Positions 47,201 through 62,300 are shown, counted from the stretch's first letter. The stretch: DNA of 64,000 nt from Symsagittifera roscoffensis (GCF_963678635.1 NC_087064.1:806001-870000); one strand, 5' to 3'. Notes: generated by a model from the sequence alone, not told the origin. Made by a program: numbers and translations.

Positions 47201-50200
47201 CATGTTCTGATTGGTAGATTAGATGACATGTTTCACTTCCACCTACCAAAGAGGCAGCTCATGTTCTGATTGGTAGATTAGATCACTTGTTTCACTTCCA
47301 CCTACCAAACGGGCAGCTCATATTCTGATTGGTAGACTAGATCACTTGTTTCACTTCCAGCTACCAAAGAGGCAGCTCAAATTCTTATTGGTAGATTATA
47401 TCACTTGTTTCACCTCCTCCTACCAAAAAGGCAGCTCATGTTCTGATTGGTAGATTAGATTACTTGTTTCACTTTCACCTACCAAAGAGCCAGCTCAAAT
47501 TCTGATTGGTAGATTAGATCACTTGTTTCAATCCAGCCATCAAAGAAACAGCTCATGTTCTGATTGGTAGACTAGATCATTTGTTTGACTTCCACCTACC
47601 AAAGAGGCCGCTCATGTTCTGATTTTTAGATTAGATGACTTGTTTCACTTCCACCTAGCAAGGAGGCAGCTCATGTTCTGATTGGTAGATTAGATCACTT
47701 GTTTCACTCTCATCTACGAAAGAGGCAGTTCAAGTTCTGATTAGTAGATTAGATCACTTGTTTCACTTCCAGCTATCAAAGAGGCAGCTCATGTTCTGAT
47801 TGGTAGATTAGATGACTTGTTTCACTTCCACCTACCAAAAAGCCAGCTCATGTTCTGATTGGTAGATTAGATCACTTGTTTCAATCCAGCCACCAAAGAG
47901 ACAGCTCAAGTTCTGATTGGTAGATTAGATCATTTGTTTGACTTCCACCTACCAAAGAGGCCGCTCATGTTCTGATTGTTAGAGTAGATGACTTGTTTCA
48001 CTTCCACCTAACAAGGAGGCAGCTCATGTTCTGATTGGTAGATTAGATCACTTGTTTCACTTTCACCTAACAAGGAGGCAGCTCATGTTCTGATTGGTAG
48101 ATTAGATCACTTGTTTCACTTTCACCTACGAAAGAGGCAGTTCAAGTTCTGATTAGTAGATTAGATCACTTGTTTCCCTTCCAGCTACCAAAGAGGCAGC
48201 TCATGTTCTGATTGGTAGATTAGATCGTTTGTTTCATCTCTACCTACCAAAGAGCCAGCTCAAATTCTGATTGGTAGATTATATCACTTGTTTCAATCCA
48301 GCCACCAAAGAGACAGCTCATGTTCTGATTGGTAGACTAGATCATTTGTTTGACTTCCACCTACCAAAGAGGCCGCTCATGTTCTGATTGTTAGATTAGA
48401 TGAATTGTTTCACTTCTACCTAACAAGGAGGCATCTCATGTTCTGATTGGTAGATTAGATCCTTTGTTTCACTTTCAGCTACGAAAGAGGCAGTTCAAAC
48501 TTCTGATTTGTAGATTAGATCACTTGTTTCACTTCCTCCTACCAAAGATGCAGCTCATGCTCTGATTGGTAGATTAGATCTTTTGTTTCACTTCCACCTA
48601 CCAAAGAGGCCGCTCATGTTCTGATTGTTAGATTAGATGAATTGTTTCACTTCTACCTAACAAGGAGGCATCTCATGTTCTGATTAGTAGATTAGATCGC
48701 TTGTTTCACTTCCAGCTATCAAAGAGGCAGCTCATGTTCTGATTGGTAGATTAGATCGTTTGTTTCATCTCCACCTACCAAAGAGCCAGCTCAAACTCTG
48801 ATTGGTAGATTAGATCACTTGTTTCCTTGTTTCAATCCAGCCACCAAAGAGACAGCTCATGTTCTGATTTGTAGACTAGATCATTTGTTTGACTTCCACC
48901 TACGAAAGAGGCCACTCATGTTCTTATTGTTAGATTAGATGAATTGTTTCACTTCCACCTAACAAGGAGGCAGCTCATGTTCTGATTGGTAGATTAGACC
49001 ACTTGTTTCACTTTCACCTACGAAAGAGGCAGTTCAAGTTCTGATTAGTAGATTAGATCACTTTTTTCACTTCCTTCTACTAAAGATGCAGCTTATGTTG
49101 TGATTGATAGTTTATATCATTTGTTTCACTTCCATCTTCCAAAGAGGCAGCTCATGATCTGATTGGTATTTAGATGACTTATTTCACTTCCGTCTATCAA
49201 AGAGGCCGCTCATGTTCTTATTGTTAGATTAGATGAATTGTTTCACTTCCAGCTATCAAAGAGGCAGCTCATGTTCTGATTGGTAGATTAGATCGTTTGT
49301 TTCATCTCCACCTACCAAAGAGCCAGCTCAAATTCTGATTTGTAGATTAGATCACTTGTTTCAATCCAGCCACCAAAGAGACAGCTCATGTTCTGATTGG
49401 TAGACTAGATCACTTGTTTCACTTCCAGCTACCAAAGAGGCAGCTCATGTTCTGATTGGTAGATTAGATGACTTGTTTCACTTCCACCTAGCAAGGAGGC
49501 AGCTCATGTTCTGATTGGTAGATTAGATTACTTGTTTCACTTTTACTTACCAAAGAGGCAGCTAATGTTCTGATTGGTAGATTAGATCACTTGTTTCACT
49601 TCCTTCTACTAGAGATGCAGCTTATGTTGTGATTGATAGTTTATATCACTTGTTTCACTTCCATCTTCTAAAGAGGCAGCTCATGTTCTGATTGGTATTT
49701 AGATGACTTGTTTCACTTCCACCTAGCAAGGAGGCAGCTCATGTTCTGATTGGTAGATTAGATTACTTTTTTCACTTTCACCTACCAAAGAGGCAGCTCA
49801 TGTTCTGATTGGTAGATTAGATCACTTGTTTCACTTCCTTCTACCAAAGAGGCAGCTCATGTTCTGATTGGTAGATTAGATCACTTGTTTTACTTCCTTC
49901 CACCAAAGAGGCAGCTCATGTTCTGCTTGGTAGATTAGATGACTTGTTTCACTTCCACTTAGCAAGGAGGCAGCTCATGTTCTGATTGGTAGATTAGATT
50001 ACTTGTTTCACTTTCACCTACCAAAGAGGCAGCTTATGTTCTGATTGGTATATTAGATCGTTTGTTTCATCTCCACCTACCAAAGAGGCAGCTCAAGTTC
50101 TGATTGGTAGATTAGATCATTTGTTTCACTTCCACCTACCAGAGAGGCAGCTCAAGTTCTGATTGGTAGATTAGATCACTTGTTTCACTTCCACCTACCA

Positions 50201-50277
50201 AAGAGGCAGCTCAAGTTCTGATTGGTAGATTAGATCACTTGTTTTACTTTCACCTACCAAAGAGGCTGCTCAATTTG
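44201..50277 (+). repeat. 6,077-bp block, copy 1 (103 monomers)
   Basis: This block is repeated directly at 50278-56354 with a constant offset of 6,077 bp, which is exactly 103 x 59. Checkpoints are tgattgttag at 44201 and 50278, tacatcactt at 44331 and 50408, and gtttccttgt at 48821 and 54898. Internally it holds a 649-bp (11-mer) duplication (gattaaatca at 45271 and 45920), an 884-bp (15-mer) duplication (caatccag at 46645 and 47529), and caatccag monomers also at 47882, 48294, 48833 and 49372. Markers are ctagcaaggaggcag, ctacgaaagaggcag, tttcaatccagcc and gaggccgctcatg. Confidence 0.93.
48818..48833 (+). repeat. 8-bp CTTGTTTC tandem duplication in one monomer
   Basis: CTTGTTTC occurs twice in a row (48818-48825 and 48826-48833), lengthening a tttcaatccag monomer by 8 bp. 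The same duplication is in the second large block at 54895-54910, so it predates the 6,077-bp duplication. It is a handy marker of the parental block. Confidence 0.9.
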
Positions 50278-53200
50278 TGATTGTTAGACTAGATCACTTG
50301 TTTCACTTCCACCTACCAAAGAGGCTGCTCATGTTCTGATTGGTAGATTAGATGACTTGTTTCACTTCCACCTAGCAAGGAGGCAGCTCATGTTCTGATT
50401 GGTAGATTACATCACTTGTTTAACTTCCACCTACCAAAGAGGCAGCTCAAGCTCTGATTGGTAGATTAGATCACTTGTTTCACTTCCACCTACCAAAGAG
50501 GCCGCTCATGTTCTGATTGGTAGATTAGATCACTTGTTTCATTTCCACCTAGCAAGGAGGCAGCTCATGTTCTGATTGGTAGATTCGATCATTTGTTTCA
50601 TTTTCACCTACAAAAGAGGCAGTTCAAATTCTGATTAGTAGATTAGATCACTTGTTTCACTTCCAGCTACCAAAAAGGCAGATCATATTCTGATTGGTAG
50701 ATTAGATAATTTGTTTCAGTTCCACCTACCAAAGAGGCAGCTCATGTTCTGATTGGTAGATTAGATCACTTGTTTCACTTCAACCTACCAAATGGGCAGC
50801 TCATGTTCTGATTGGTAGACTAGATCACTTGTTTCACTTCCAGCTACCAAAGAAGCAGCTCAAAATCTTTTTGGTAGATTAGATCACTTGTTTCTCTTCC
50901 TCCTACCAAAAAGGCAGCTCATAATCTGATTGGTAGATTTGATTACTTGTTTCACTTTCACCTACCAAAGAGCCAGCTCAAATACCGACTGGTAGATTAG
51001 ATCACTTGTTTCAATCCAGCCACCGAAGAAACAGCTCATGCTCTGATTGGTAGACTAGATCATTTGTTGGGCTTCCAACTACCAAAGAGGCCGCTCAGGT
51101 TCTGATTGTTAAATTAGATGACTTGTTTCACTTCCACCTAGCAAGGAGGCAGCTCATGTTCTGATTAGTAGATTAGATCACTTGTTTGACTTTCACCTAC
51201 GAAAGAGGCAGCTCAAGTTCTGATTAGTAGACTAGATCACTTGTTTCACGTCCAGCTACCAAAGAGGCAGCTCAAATTCTTAATGGTAGATTAGATCACT
51301 TGTTTCACTTCCACTTACCAAAGAGGCAGCTCATTTTCTGATTGGTAGATTAAATCACTTATTTCACTTCCACCTACCAGAGGAACAGCTCATGTTCTGA
51401 TTGGTAGACTAGATCACTTGTTTCACTTCCAGCTACCAAAGAGGCAGCTCAAATTCTTAATGGTAGATTAGATCACTTGTTTCACTTTCACCTACGAAAG
51501 AGGCAGTTCATTTTCTGATTAGTAGATTAGATCACTTGTTTCACTTCCAGCTACCAAAGAGGCAGGTCATGTTCTGATTGGTAGATTAGATGACTTGTTT
51601 CACTTCCACCTAGCAAGGGGGCAGCTCATGTTCTGATTGGTAGCTTAGATCACTTGTTTCACTTTCACCTACGAAAGAGGCAGTTCAAGTTCTGATGAGT
51701 AGATTAGATCACTTTTTTCACTTCCAGCTACCAAAGAGGCAGCTCATGTTCTGATTGTTAAATTAGATGACTTGTTTCACTTCCACCTAGCAAGGAGGCA
51801 GCTCATGTTCTGATTGGTAGATTAGATCACTTGTTTCACTTTCACCTACGAACGAGGCAGCTCAAGTTCTGATTGGTAGACTAGATCACTTGTTTCACGT
51901 CCAGCTAACAAAGAGGCAGCTCAAATTCTTATTGGTAGATTAGATCACTTGTTTCACTTCCACTTACCAAAGAGGCAGCTCATTTTCTGATTGGTAGATT
52001 AAATCACTTATTTCACTTCCACCTACCAAAGGAGCAGCTCATGTTCTGATTGGTAGACTAGATCACTTGTTTCACTTCCAGCTACCAAAGAGGCAGCTCA
52101 AATTCTTAATGGTAGATTAGATCACTTGTTTCACTTTCACCTACGAAAGAGGCAGTTCATTTTCTGATTAGTAGATTAGATCACTTGTTTCACTTCCAGC
52201 TACCAAAGAGGCAGCTCATGTTCTGATTGGTAGATTAGATGACTTGTTTCACTTCCACCTAGCAAGGGGGCAGCTCATGTTCTGATTGGTAGATTCGATC
52301 ACTTGTTTCACTTTCACCTACGAAAGAGGGAGTTCAAGTTCTGATGAGTAGATTAGATCACTTGTTTCACTTCCAGCTACCAAAGAGGCAGCTCATGTTC
52401 TGATTGGTAGATTAGATGACTTGTTTCACTTCCACCTACCAAAGAAGCAGCTCATGTTCTGATTGGTAGATTAGATCACTTGTTTCACTTCCACCTACCA
52501 AACGGGCAGCTCATGTTCTGATTGGTAGACTAGATCACTTGTTTCACTTCCAGCTACCAAAGAGGCAGCTCAAATTCTTATTGGTAGATTAGATCACTTG
52601 TTTCACTTCCTCCTACCAAAAAGGCAGCTCATGTTCTGATTGGTAGATTAGATTACTTTTTTCACTTTCACCTACCAAAGAGCCAGCTCAAATTCTGATT
52701 GGTAGATTAGATCACTTGTTTCAATCCAGTCATCAAAGAAACAGCTCATGTTCTGATTGGTAGACTAGATCATTTGTTTGACTTCCACCTACCAAAGAGG
52801 CCGCTCATGTTCTGATTGTTAGATTAGATGACTTGTTTCACTTCCACCTAGCAAGGAGGCAGCTCATGTTCTGATTGGTAGATTAGATCACTTGTTTCAC
52901 TCTCATCTACGAAAGAGGCAGTTCAAGTTCTGATTAGTAGATTAGATCACTTGTTTCACTTCCAGCTATCAAAGAGGAAGCTCATGTTCTGATTGGTAGA
53001 TTAGATGACTTGTTTCACTTCCACCTACCAAAGAGGCAGCTCATGTTCTGATTGGTAGATTAGATGATTTGTTTGACTTCCACCTACCAAAGAGGCCGCT
53101 CATGTTCTGATTGTTAGATTAGATGACTTGTTTCACTTCCACCTAGCAAGGAGGCAGCTCATGTTCTGATTGGTAGATTAGATCACTTGTTTCACTCTCA

Positions 53201-56200
53201 TCTACGAAAGAGGCAGTTCAAGTTCTGATTAGTAGATTAGATCACTTGTTTCACTTCCAGCTACCACAGAGGCAGCTCATGTTCTGATTGGTAGATTAGA
53301 TGACATGTTTCACTTCCACCTACCAAAGAGGCAGCTCATGTTCTGATTGGTAGATTAGATCACTTGTTTCACTTCCACCTACCAAACGGGCAGCTCATAT
53401 TCTGATTGGTAGACTAGATCACTTGTTTCACTTCCAGCTACCAAAGAGGCAGCTCAAATTCTTATTGGTAGATTATATCACTTGTTTCACCTCCTCCTAC
53501 CAAAAAGGCAGCTCATGTTCTGATTGGTAGATTAGATTACTTGTTTCACTTTCACCTACCAAAGAGCCAGCTCAAATTCTGATTGGTAGATTAGATCACT
53601 TGTTTCAATCCAGCCATCAAAGAAACAGCTCATGTTCTGATTGGTAGACTAGATCATTTGTTTGACTTCCACCTACCAAAGAGGCCGCTCATGTTCTGAT
53701 TTTTAGATTAGATGACTTGTTTCACTTCCACCTAGCAAGGAGGCAGCTCATGTTCTGATTGGTAGATTAGATCACTTGTTTCACTCTCATCTACGAAAGA
53801 GGCAGTTCAAGTTCTGATTAGTAGATTAGATCACTTGTTTCACTTCCAGCTATCAAAGAGGCAGCTCATGTTCTGATTGGTAGATTAGATGACTTGTTTC
53901 ACTTCCACCTACCAAAAAGCCAGCTCATGTTCTGATTGGTAGATTAGATCACTTGTTTCAATCCAGCCACCAAAGAGACAGCTCAAGTTCTGATTGGTAG
54001 ATTAGATCATTTGTTTGACTTCCACCTACCAAAGAGGCCGCTCATGTTCTGATTGTTAGATTAGATGACTTGTTTCACTTCCACCTAACAAGGAGGCAGC
54101 TCATGTTCTGATTGGTAGATTAGATCACTTGTTTCACTTTCACCTAACAAGGAGGCAGCTCATGTTCTGATTGGTAGATTAGATCACTTGTTTCACTTTC
54201 ACCTACGAAAGAGGCAGTTCAAGTTCTGATTAGTAGATTAGATCACTTGTTTCCCTTCCAGCTACCAAAGAGGCAGCTCATGTTCTGATTGGTAGATTAG
54301 ATCGTTTGTTTCATCTCTACCTACCAAAGAGCCAGCTCAAATTCTGATTGGTAGATTATATCACTTGTTTCAATCCAGCCACCAAAGAGACAGCTCATGT
54401 TCTGATTGGTAGACTAGATCATTTGTTTGACTTCCACCTACCAAAGAGGCCGCTCATGTTCTGATTGTTAGATTAGATGAATTGTTTCACTTCTACCTAA
54501 CAAGGAGGCATCTCATGTTCTGATTGGTAGATTAGATCCTTTGTTTCACTTTCAGCTACGAAAGAGGCAGTTCAAACTTCTGATTTGTAGATTAGATCAC
54601 TTGTTTCACTTCCTCCTACCAAAGATGCAGCTCATGCTCTGATTGGTAGATTAGATCTTTTGTTTCACTTCCACCTACCAAAGAGGCCGCTCATGTTCTG
54701 ATTGTTAGATTAGATGAATTGTTTCACTTCTACCTAACAAGGAGGCATCTCATGTTCTGATTAGTAGATTAGATCGCTTGTTTCACTTCCAGCTACCAAA
54801 GAGGCAGCTCATGTTCTGATTGGTAGATTAGATCGTTTGTTTCATCTCCACCTACCAAAGAGCCAGCTCAAACTCTGATTGGTAGATTAGATCACTTGTT
54901 TCCTTGTTTCAATCCAGCCACCAAAGAGACAGCTCATGTTCTGATTTGTAGACTAGATCATTTGTTTGACTTCCACCTACGAAAGAGGCCACTCATGTTC
55001 TTATTGTTAGATTAGATGAATTGTTTCACTTCCACCTAACAAGGAGGCAGCTCATGTTCTGATTGGTAGATTAGACCACTTGTTTCACTTTCACCTATGA
55101 AAGAGGCAGTTCAAGTTCTGATTAGTAGATTAGATCACTTTTTTCACTTCCTTCTACTAAAGATGCAGCTTATGTTGTGATTGATAGTTTATATCATTTG
55201 TTTCACTTCCATCTTCCAAAGAGGCAGCTCATGATCTGATTGGTATTTAGATGCCTTATTTCACTTCCGTCTATCAAAGAGGCCGCTCATGTTCTTATTG
55301 TTAGATTAGATGAATTGTTTCACTTCCAGCTATCAAAGAGGCAGCTCATGTTCTGATTGGTAGATTAGATCGTTTGTTTCATCTCCACCTACCAAAGAGC
55401 CAGCTCAAATTCTGATTTGTAGATTAGATCACTTGTTTCAATCCAGCCACCAAAGAGACAGCTCATGTTCTGATTGGTAGACTAGATCACTTGTTTCACT
55501 TCCAGCTACCAAAGAGGCAGCTCATGTTCTGATTGGTAGATTAGATGACTTGTTTCACTTCCACCTAGCAAGGAGGCAGCTCATGTTCTGATTGGTAGAT
55601 TAGATTACTTGTTTCTCTTTTACTTACCAAAGAGGCAGCTAATGTTCTGATTGGTAGATTAGATCACTTGTTTCACTTCCTTCTACTAGAGATGCAGCTT
55701 ATGTTGTGATTGATAGTTTATATCACTTGTTTCACTTCCATCTTCTAAAGAGGCAGCTCATGTTCTGATTGGTATTTAGATGACTTGTTTCACTTCCACC
55801 TAGCAAGGAGGCAGCTCATGTTCTGATTGGTAGATTAGATTACTTTTTTCACTTTCACCTACCAAAGAGGCAGCTCATGTTCTGATTGGTAGATTAGATC
55901 ACTTGTTTCACTTCCTTCTACCAAAGAGGCAGCTCATGTTCTGATTGGTAGATTAGATCACTTGTTTTACTTCCTTCCACCAAAGAGGCAGCTCATGTTC
56001 TGCTTGGTAGATTAGATGACTTGTTTCACTTCCACTTAGCAAGGAGGCAGCTCATGTTCTGATTGGTAGATTAGATTACTTGTTTCACTTTCACCTACCA
56101 AAGAGGCAGCTTATGTTCTGATTGGTATATTAGATCGTTTGTTTCATCTCCACCTACCAAAGAGGCAGCTCAAGTTCTGATTGGTAGATTAGATCATTTG

Positions 56201-56354
56201 TTTCACTTCCACCTACCAGAGAGGCAGCTCAAGTTCTGATTGGTAGATTAGATCACTTGTTTCACTTCCACCTACCAAAGAGGCAGCTCAAGTTCTGATT
56301 GGTAGATTAGATCACTTGTTTTACTTTCACCTACCAAAGAGGCTGCTCAATTTG
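50278..56354 (+). repeat. 6,077-bp block, copy 2
   Basis: The second copy follows the first without a gap. I noted eight substitutions against copy 1: 50874-50875 (cc to gt), 51566 (c to g), 54061 (g to t), 54796 (t to c), 55098 (c to t), 55254 (a to c) and 55616 (a to t). I found no net indel, since the offset is unchanged at the start, middle and end. Identity is therefore about 99.8-99.9%, subject to differences I missed. The block ends at a tgattg followed by gtaattta, whereas it begins at tgattg followed by ttagac. Confidence 0.93.
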
Positions 56355-59300
56355 TGATTGGTAATTTAGATCAATTGTCTCACTTCCACCCACCGAAGAG
56401 GCAGCTCAAGTTCTGATTGGTAGATTAGATCACTCTTTTTACTTTCACCTACCAAAGAGGCAGCTCTTTTTCTGATTCGTAGATTAGATCACTTGTTTCA
56501 CTTCCACCTACTAAAGAGGCAGCTCATGTTGTGATTGGTAGGTTAGATCACTTGTTTAACTTCCATCTTCCAAAAAGGCAGCTTATGTTCTGATTGGTAT
56601 AATAGATCGTTTTTTTCATCTCCACCTACCAAAGAGGCAGCTCAAGTTCTGATTGGTAGATTAGATCAGTTGTTTCACTTCCACCTACCAGAGAGGCAGC
56701 TCAAGTTCTGATTGGTAGATTAGATCACTTGTTTCACTTCCACCTACCAAAGAGGCAGCTCATGTTCTGATTGGTAGATTAGATTACTTGTTTCACTTTC
56801 ACCTACCAAAGAGGCAGCTTATGTTCTGATTGGTATATTAGATCGTTTGTTTCATCTCCACCTACCAAAGAGGCAGCTCAAGTTTTGATTGGTAGATTAG
56901 ATTAGTTGTTTCACTTCCACCTACCAGAGAGGCAGCTCAAGTTCTGATTGGTAGATTAGATCACTTGTTTCACTTCCACCTACCAAAGAGGCAGCTCAAG
57001 TTCTGATTGGTAGATTAGATCACTTGTTTCACTTCCACCTACCAAAGAGGCAGCTCAAGTTCTGATTGGTAATTTAGATCAATTGTCTCACTTCCATCAA
57101 CCAAAGAGGCAGCACAAGTTCTGATTGGTAGATTAGATCACTTTTTTCACTTCCACCTACCAGAGAGGCAGCTCAAGTTCTGATTGGTAGATTAGATCAC
57201 TTGTTTCACTTCCACCTACCAAAGAGGCAGCTCAAGTTCTGATTGGTAGATTAGATCACTTGTTTTACTTTCACCTACCAAAGAGGCTGCTCAATTTGTG
57301 ATTGGTAATTTAGATCAATTGTCTCACTTCCACCCACCGAAGAGGCAGCTCAAGTTCTGATTGGTAGATTAGATCACTTGTTTCACTTCCACCTACCAAA
57401 GAGGCAGCTCAAGCTCTGATTGGTAATTTAGATCAAGTGTCTCACTTCCATCAACCAAAGAGGCAGCACAAGTTCTGATTGGTAGATTAGATCACTTTTT
57501 TCACTTCCACCTACCAGATAGGCAGCTCAAGTTCTGATTGGTAGATTAGATCACTTGTTTCACTTCCACCTACCAAAGAGGCAGCTCAAGTTCTGATTGG
57601 TAGATTAGATCACTCTTTTTACTTTCACCTACCAAAGAGGCAGCTCTTTTTCTGATTGGTAGATTAGATTACTTGTTTCACTTTCACCTACCAAAGATGC
57701 AGCTCATGTTCTGATTCGTAGATTAGATCACTTGTTTCACTTCCACCTACTAAAGAGGCAGCTCATGTTGTGATTGGTAGGTTAGATCACTTGTTTTACT
57801 TCCAGCTTCCAAAAAGGCAGCTTATGTTCTGATTGGTATAATAGATCGTTTTTTCATCTCCACCTACCAAAGAGGCAGCTCAAGTTCTGATTGGTAGATT
57901 AGATCACTTGTTTTACTTCCTTCCACCAAAGAGGCAGCTCATGTTCTGATTGGTAGATTAGATGACTTGTTTCACTTCCACCTAGCAAGGAGGCAGCTCA
58001 TGTTCTGATTGGTAGATTAGATCACTTGTTTCACTTCCTTCTACCAAAGAGGCAGCTCATGTTCTGATTGGTAGATTAGATCACTTGTTTTACTTCCTTC
58101 CACCAAAGAGGCAGCTCATGTTCTGATTGGTAGATTAGATGACTTGTTTCACTTCCACCTAGCAAGGAGGCAGCTCATGTTCTGATTGGTAGATTAGATT
58201 ACTTGTTTCACTTTCACCTACCAAAGAGGCAGCTTATGTTCTGATTGGTATATTAGATCGTTTGTTTCATCTCCACCTACCAAAGAGGCAGCTCAAGTTC
58301 TGATTGGTAGATTAGATCAGTTGTTTCACTTCCACCTACCACAGAGGCAGCTCAAGTTCTGATTAGTAGATTAGGTCACTTGTTTCACTTCCACCTACCA
58401 AAGCGGCAGCTCAAGTTCTGATTGGTAGATTAGATCACTTGTTTTACTTTCACCTACCAAAGAGGCTGCTCAATTTGTGATTGGTAATTTAGATCAATTG
58501 TCTCACTTCCACCCACCAAAGAGGCAGCTCAAGTTCTGATTGGTAGATTAGATCACTCTTATTACTTTCACCTACCAAAGAGGCAGCTCATTTTCTGATT
58601 GGTAGATTAGATTACTTGTTTCACTTTCACCTAACAAAGAGGCAGCTCATGTTCTGATTGGTAGATTAGATCACTTGTTTCACTTCCACCTACTAAAGAG
58701 GCAGCTCATGTTGTGATTGGTAGGTTAGATCACTTGTTTAACTTCCATCTTCCAAAAAGGCAGCTTATGTTCTGATTGGTATAATAGATCGTTTTTTTCA
58801 TCTCCACCTACCAAAGAGGCTGCTCAATTTGTGATTGGTAATTTAGATCAATTGTCTCACTTCCACCCACCAAAGAGGCAGCTCAAGTTCTGATTGGTAG
58901 ATTAGATCACTCTTATTACTTTCACCTACCAAAGAGGCAGCTCATTTTCTGATTGGTAGATTAGATTACTTGTTTCACTTTCACCTACCAAAGAGGCAGC
59001 TCATGTTCTGATTGGTAGATTAGATCACTTGTTTTACTTCCACCTACCAAAGAGGCAGCTCAAATTCTGATTGGTAGATTAGATCACTTGTTTTACTTCC
59101 ACCTACCAAAGAGGCAGCTCAATTTGTGATTGGTAATTTAGATCAATTGTCTCACTTCCACCAACCAAAGAGGCAGCTCATGTTCTGATTGGTATGTTAG
59201 ATCACTCTTTTTACTTTCACTTACCAAAGAGGCAGCTCATTTTCTGATTGGTATATTAGATCACTTGTTTCACTTCCACCTACCAAAGAGGCAGCTCAAG

Positions 59301-62300
59301 TTCTGATTGGTAGATTAGATCACTTGTTTTACTTCAACCTACCAAAGAGGGAGCTCAATTTGTGATTGGTAATTTAGATCAATTGTCTCACTTCCACTAA
59401 CCAAAGAGGCAGCACAAGTTCTGATTGGTAGATTAGATCACTTGTTTTACTTTCACTTACCAAAGAGGCAGCTCATTTTCTGATTGGTAGATTAGATTAC
59501 TTGTTTCACTTTCACCTACCCAAGAGGCAGCTCAATTTTTGATTGGTAATTTAGATCAATTGTCTCACCTCCATCAACCAAAGAGGCAGCACAAGTTCTG
59601 ATTGGTAGATTAGATCACTTGTTTTACTTTCACTTACCAAAGAGGCAGCTCATTTTCTGATTGGTAGATTAGATTACTTGTTTCACTTTCACCTACCAAA
59701 GAGGCAGCTCAATTTGTGATTGGTAAGTTAGATCAATTGTCACACTTCCATCAACCAAAGAGGCAGCTCAAGTTCTGATTGGTAGATTAGATCACTTGTT
59801 TTACTTCCACCTACCAAAGAGGCAGCTCAAGTTCTGATTGGTAGATTAGATCACTTGTTTTACTTCCACCTACCAAAGAGGGAGCTCAATTTGTGATTGA
59901 TAATTTAGATCAATTGTCTCACTTCCAACAACCAAAGAGGCAGCACAAGTTCTGATTGGTAGATTAGATCTTTTGTTTTACTTTCACTTACCAAAGAGGC
60001 AGCTCATTTTCTGATTGGTAGATTAGATTACTTGTTTCCTTTTCACCTACCAAAGAGGCAGCTCATGTTCTGATTGGTAGGTTAGATCACTTGTTTAACT
60101 TCCATCTTCCAAAAAGGCAGCTTATGTTCTGATTGGTAGGTTAGATCACTTGTTTAACTTCCATCTTCCAAAAAGGCAGCCTATGTTCTGATTGGTATAA
60201 TAGATCGTTTGTTTCATCTCCACCTACCAAAGAGGCAGCTCAAGTTCTGATTGGTAGATTAGATCACTTGTTTCACTTCCACCTACCAAAGAGACAGCTC
60301 AAGTTCTGATTGGTAGATTAGATCACTTGTTTTATTTCCACCTACCAAAGAGGCAGCTCAATTTGTGATTGGTAATTTAGATCAATTGTCTCACTTCCAC
60401 CCACCAAAGAGGCAGCTCATGTTCTGATTGGTAGATTAGATCACTCTTTTTACTTTCACCTACCAAAGAGGCAGCTCATTTTCTGATTGGTAGATTAGAT
60501 CACTTGTTTCACTTCCACCTACCAAAGAGGCAGCTCAAGTTCTGATTGGTAGATTAGATCACTTGTTTTACTTCAACCTACCAAAGAGGGAGCTCATTTT
60601 GTGATTGGTAATTTAGATCAATTGTCTCACTTCAACCCACCAAAGAGGCAGCTCAAGTTCTGATTGATAGATTAGATCACTCTTTTTACTTTCACCTACC
60701 AAAGAGGCAGCTCATTTTCTGATTGGTAGATTAGATTACTTGTTTCACTTTCACCTACCAAAGAGGCAGCTCATGTTCTGATTGGTAGACTAGATCACTT
60801 GTTTCACTTCCACCTACTAAAGAAGCAGCTCATGTTGTGATTGGTAGGTTAGATCACTTGTTTAACTTCCACCTTCCAAAAAGGCAGCTTATGTTCTGAT
60901 TGGTATATTAGATCGTTTGTTTCATCTCCACCTACCAAAGAGGCAGCTCAAGTTCAGATTGGTAGATTGGATTACTTGTTTCACTTCCACCTACCAAAGA
61001 GGCAGCTCAAGTTCTGATTGGTAGATTAGATCACTTGTTTTACTTTCACCTACCAAAGAGGCAGCTCAATTTGTTATTGGTAATTTAGATCAATTGTCTC
61101 ACTTCCACCCACCAAAGAGGCAGCTCATGTTCGGATTGCTAGATTAGATCACTCTTTTTACTTTCACCTACCAAAGAGGAAGCTCATTTTCTGATTGGTA
61201 GATTAGATCACTTGTTTCACTTCCACCTACCAAAGAGGCAGCTCAATTTGTGATTGGTAATTTAGATCAATTGTCTCATTTCCACCCACCAAAGAGGCAG
61301 CTCATGTTCTGATTGGTAGATTAGATCACTCTTTTTACTTTCACCTACCAAAGAGGCAGCTCATTTTCTGATTGGTAGATTAGATTACTTGTTTCACTTT
61401 CACCTACCAAAGAGGCAGCTCATGTTCTGATTGGTAGATTAGATCACTTGTTACACTTCCACCTACTAAAGAGGCAGCTCATGTTGTGATTGGTAGGTTA
61501 GATCACTTGTTTAACTTCCATCTTCCAAAAAGGCAGCTTATGTTCTGATTGGTATATTAGATCGTTTGTTTCATCTCCACCTACCAAAGAGGTAGCTCAA
61601 GTTCTGATTGGTAGATTAGATCACTTTTTTCACTTCCACCTACCAAAGAGGCAGCTCAAGTTCTGATTGGTAGATTAGATCACTTGTTTTACTTCCACCT
61701 ACAAAAAAGGCAGCTCAATTTGTGATTGGTAATTTAGATCAATTGTCTCACTTCCACCCACCAAAAAGGCAGCTCATGTTCTGATTGGTAGATTAGATCA
61801 GTCTTTTTACTTTCACCTACCAAAGAGGCAGCTCATTTTCTGATTGGTAGATTAGATCACTTGTTTCACTTCCACCTACCAAAGAGGCATCTCAATTTCT
61901 GATTGGTAGATTAGATCACTTGTTTCACTTCCACCTACCAAAGAAGCAGCTCAAGTTCTGATTGGTAGATTAGATCACTTGTTTTACTTTCACCTACCAA
62001 AGAGGCAGCTCATGTTCTGATTGGTAGATTAGATCAGTCTTTTTACTTTCACCTACCAAAGAGGCAGCTCATTTTCTGATTGGTAGATTAGATCACTTGT
62101 TTCACTTCCACCTACCAAAGAGGCAGCTCAAGTTCTGATTGGTAGATTAGATCACTTGTTTTACTTTCACCTACCAAAGAGGCAGCTCATGTTCTGATTG
62201 GTAGATTAGATCGCTTGTTTCACTTCCACCTACTAAAGAGGAAGCTCATGTTGTGATTGGTAGGTTAGATCACTTGTTTAACTTCCATCTTTCAAAAAGG

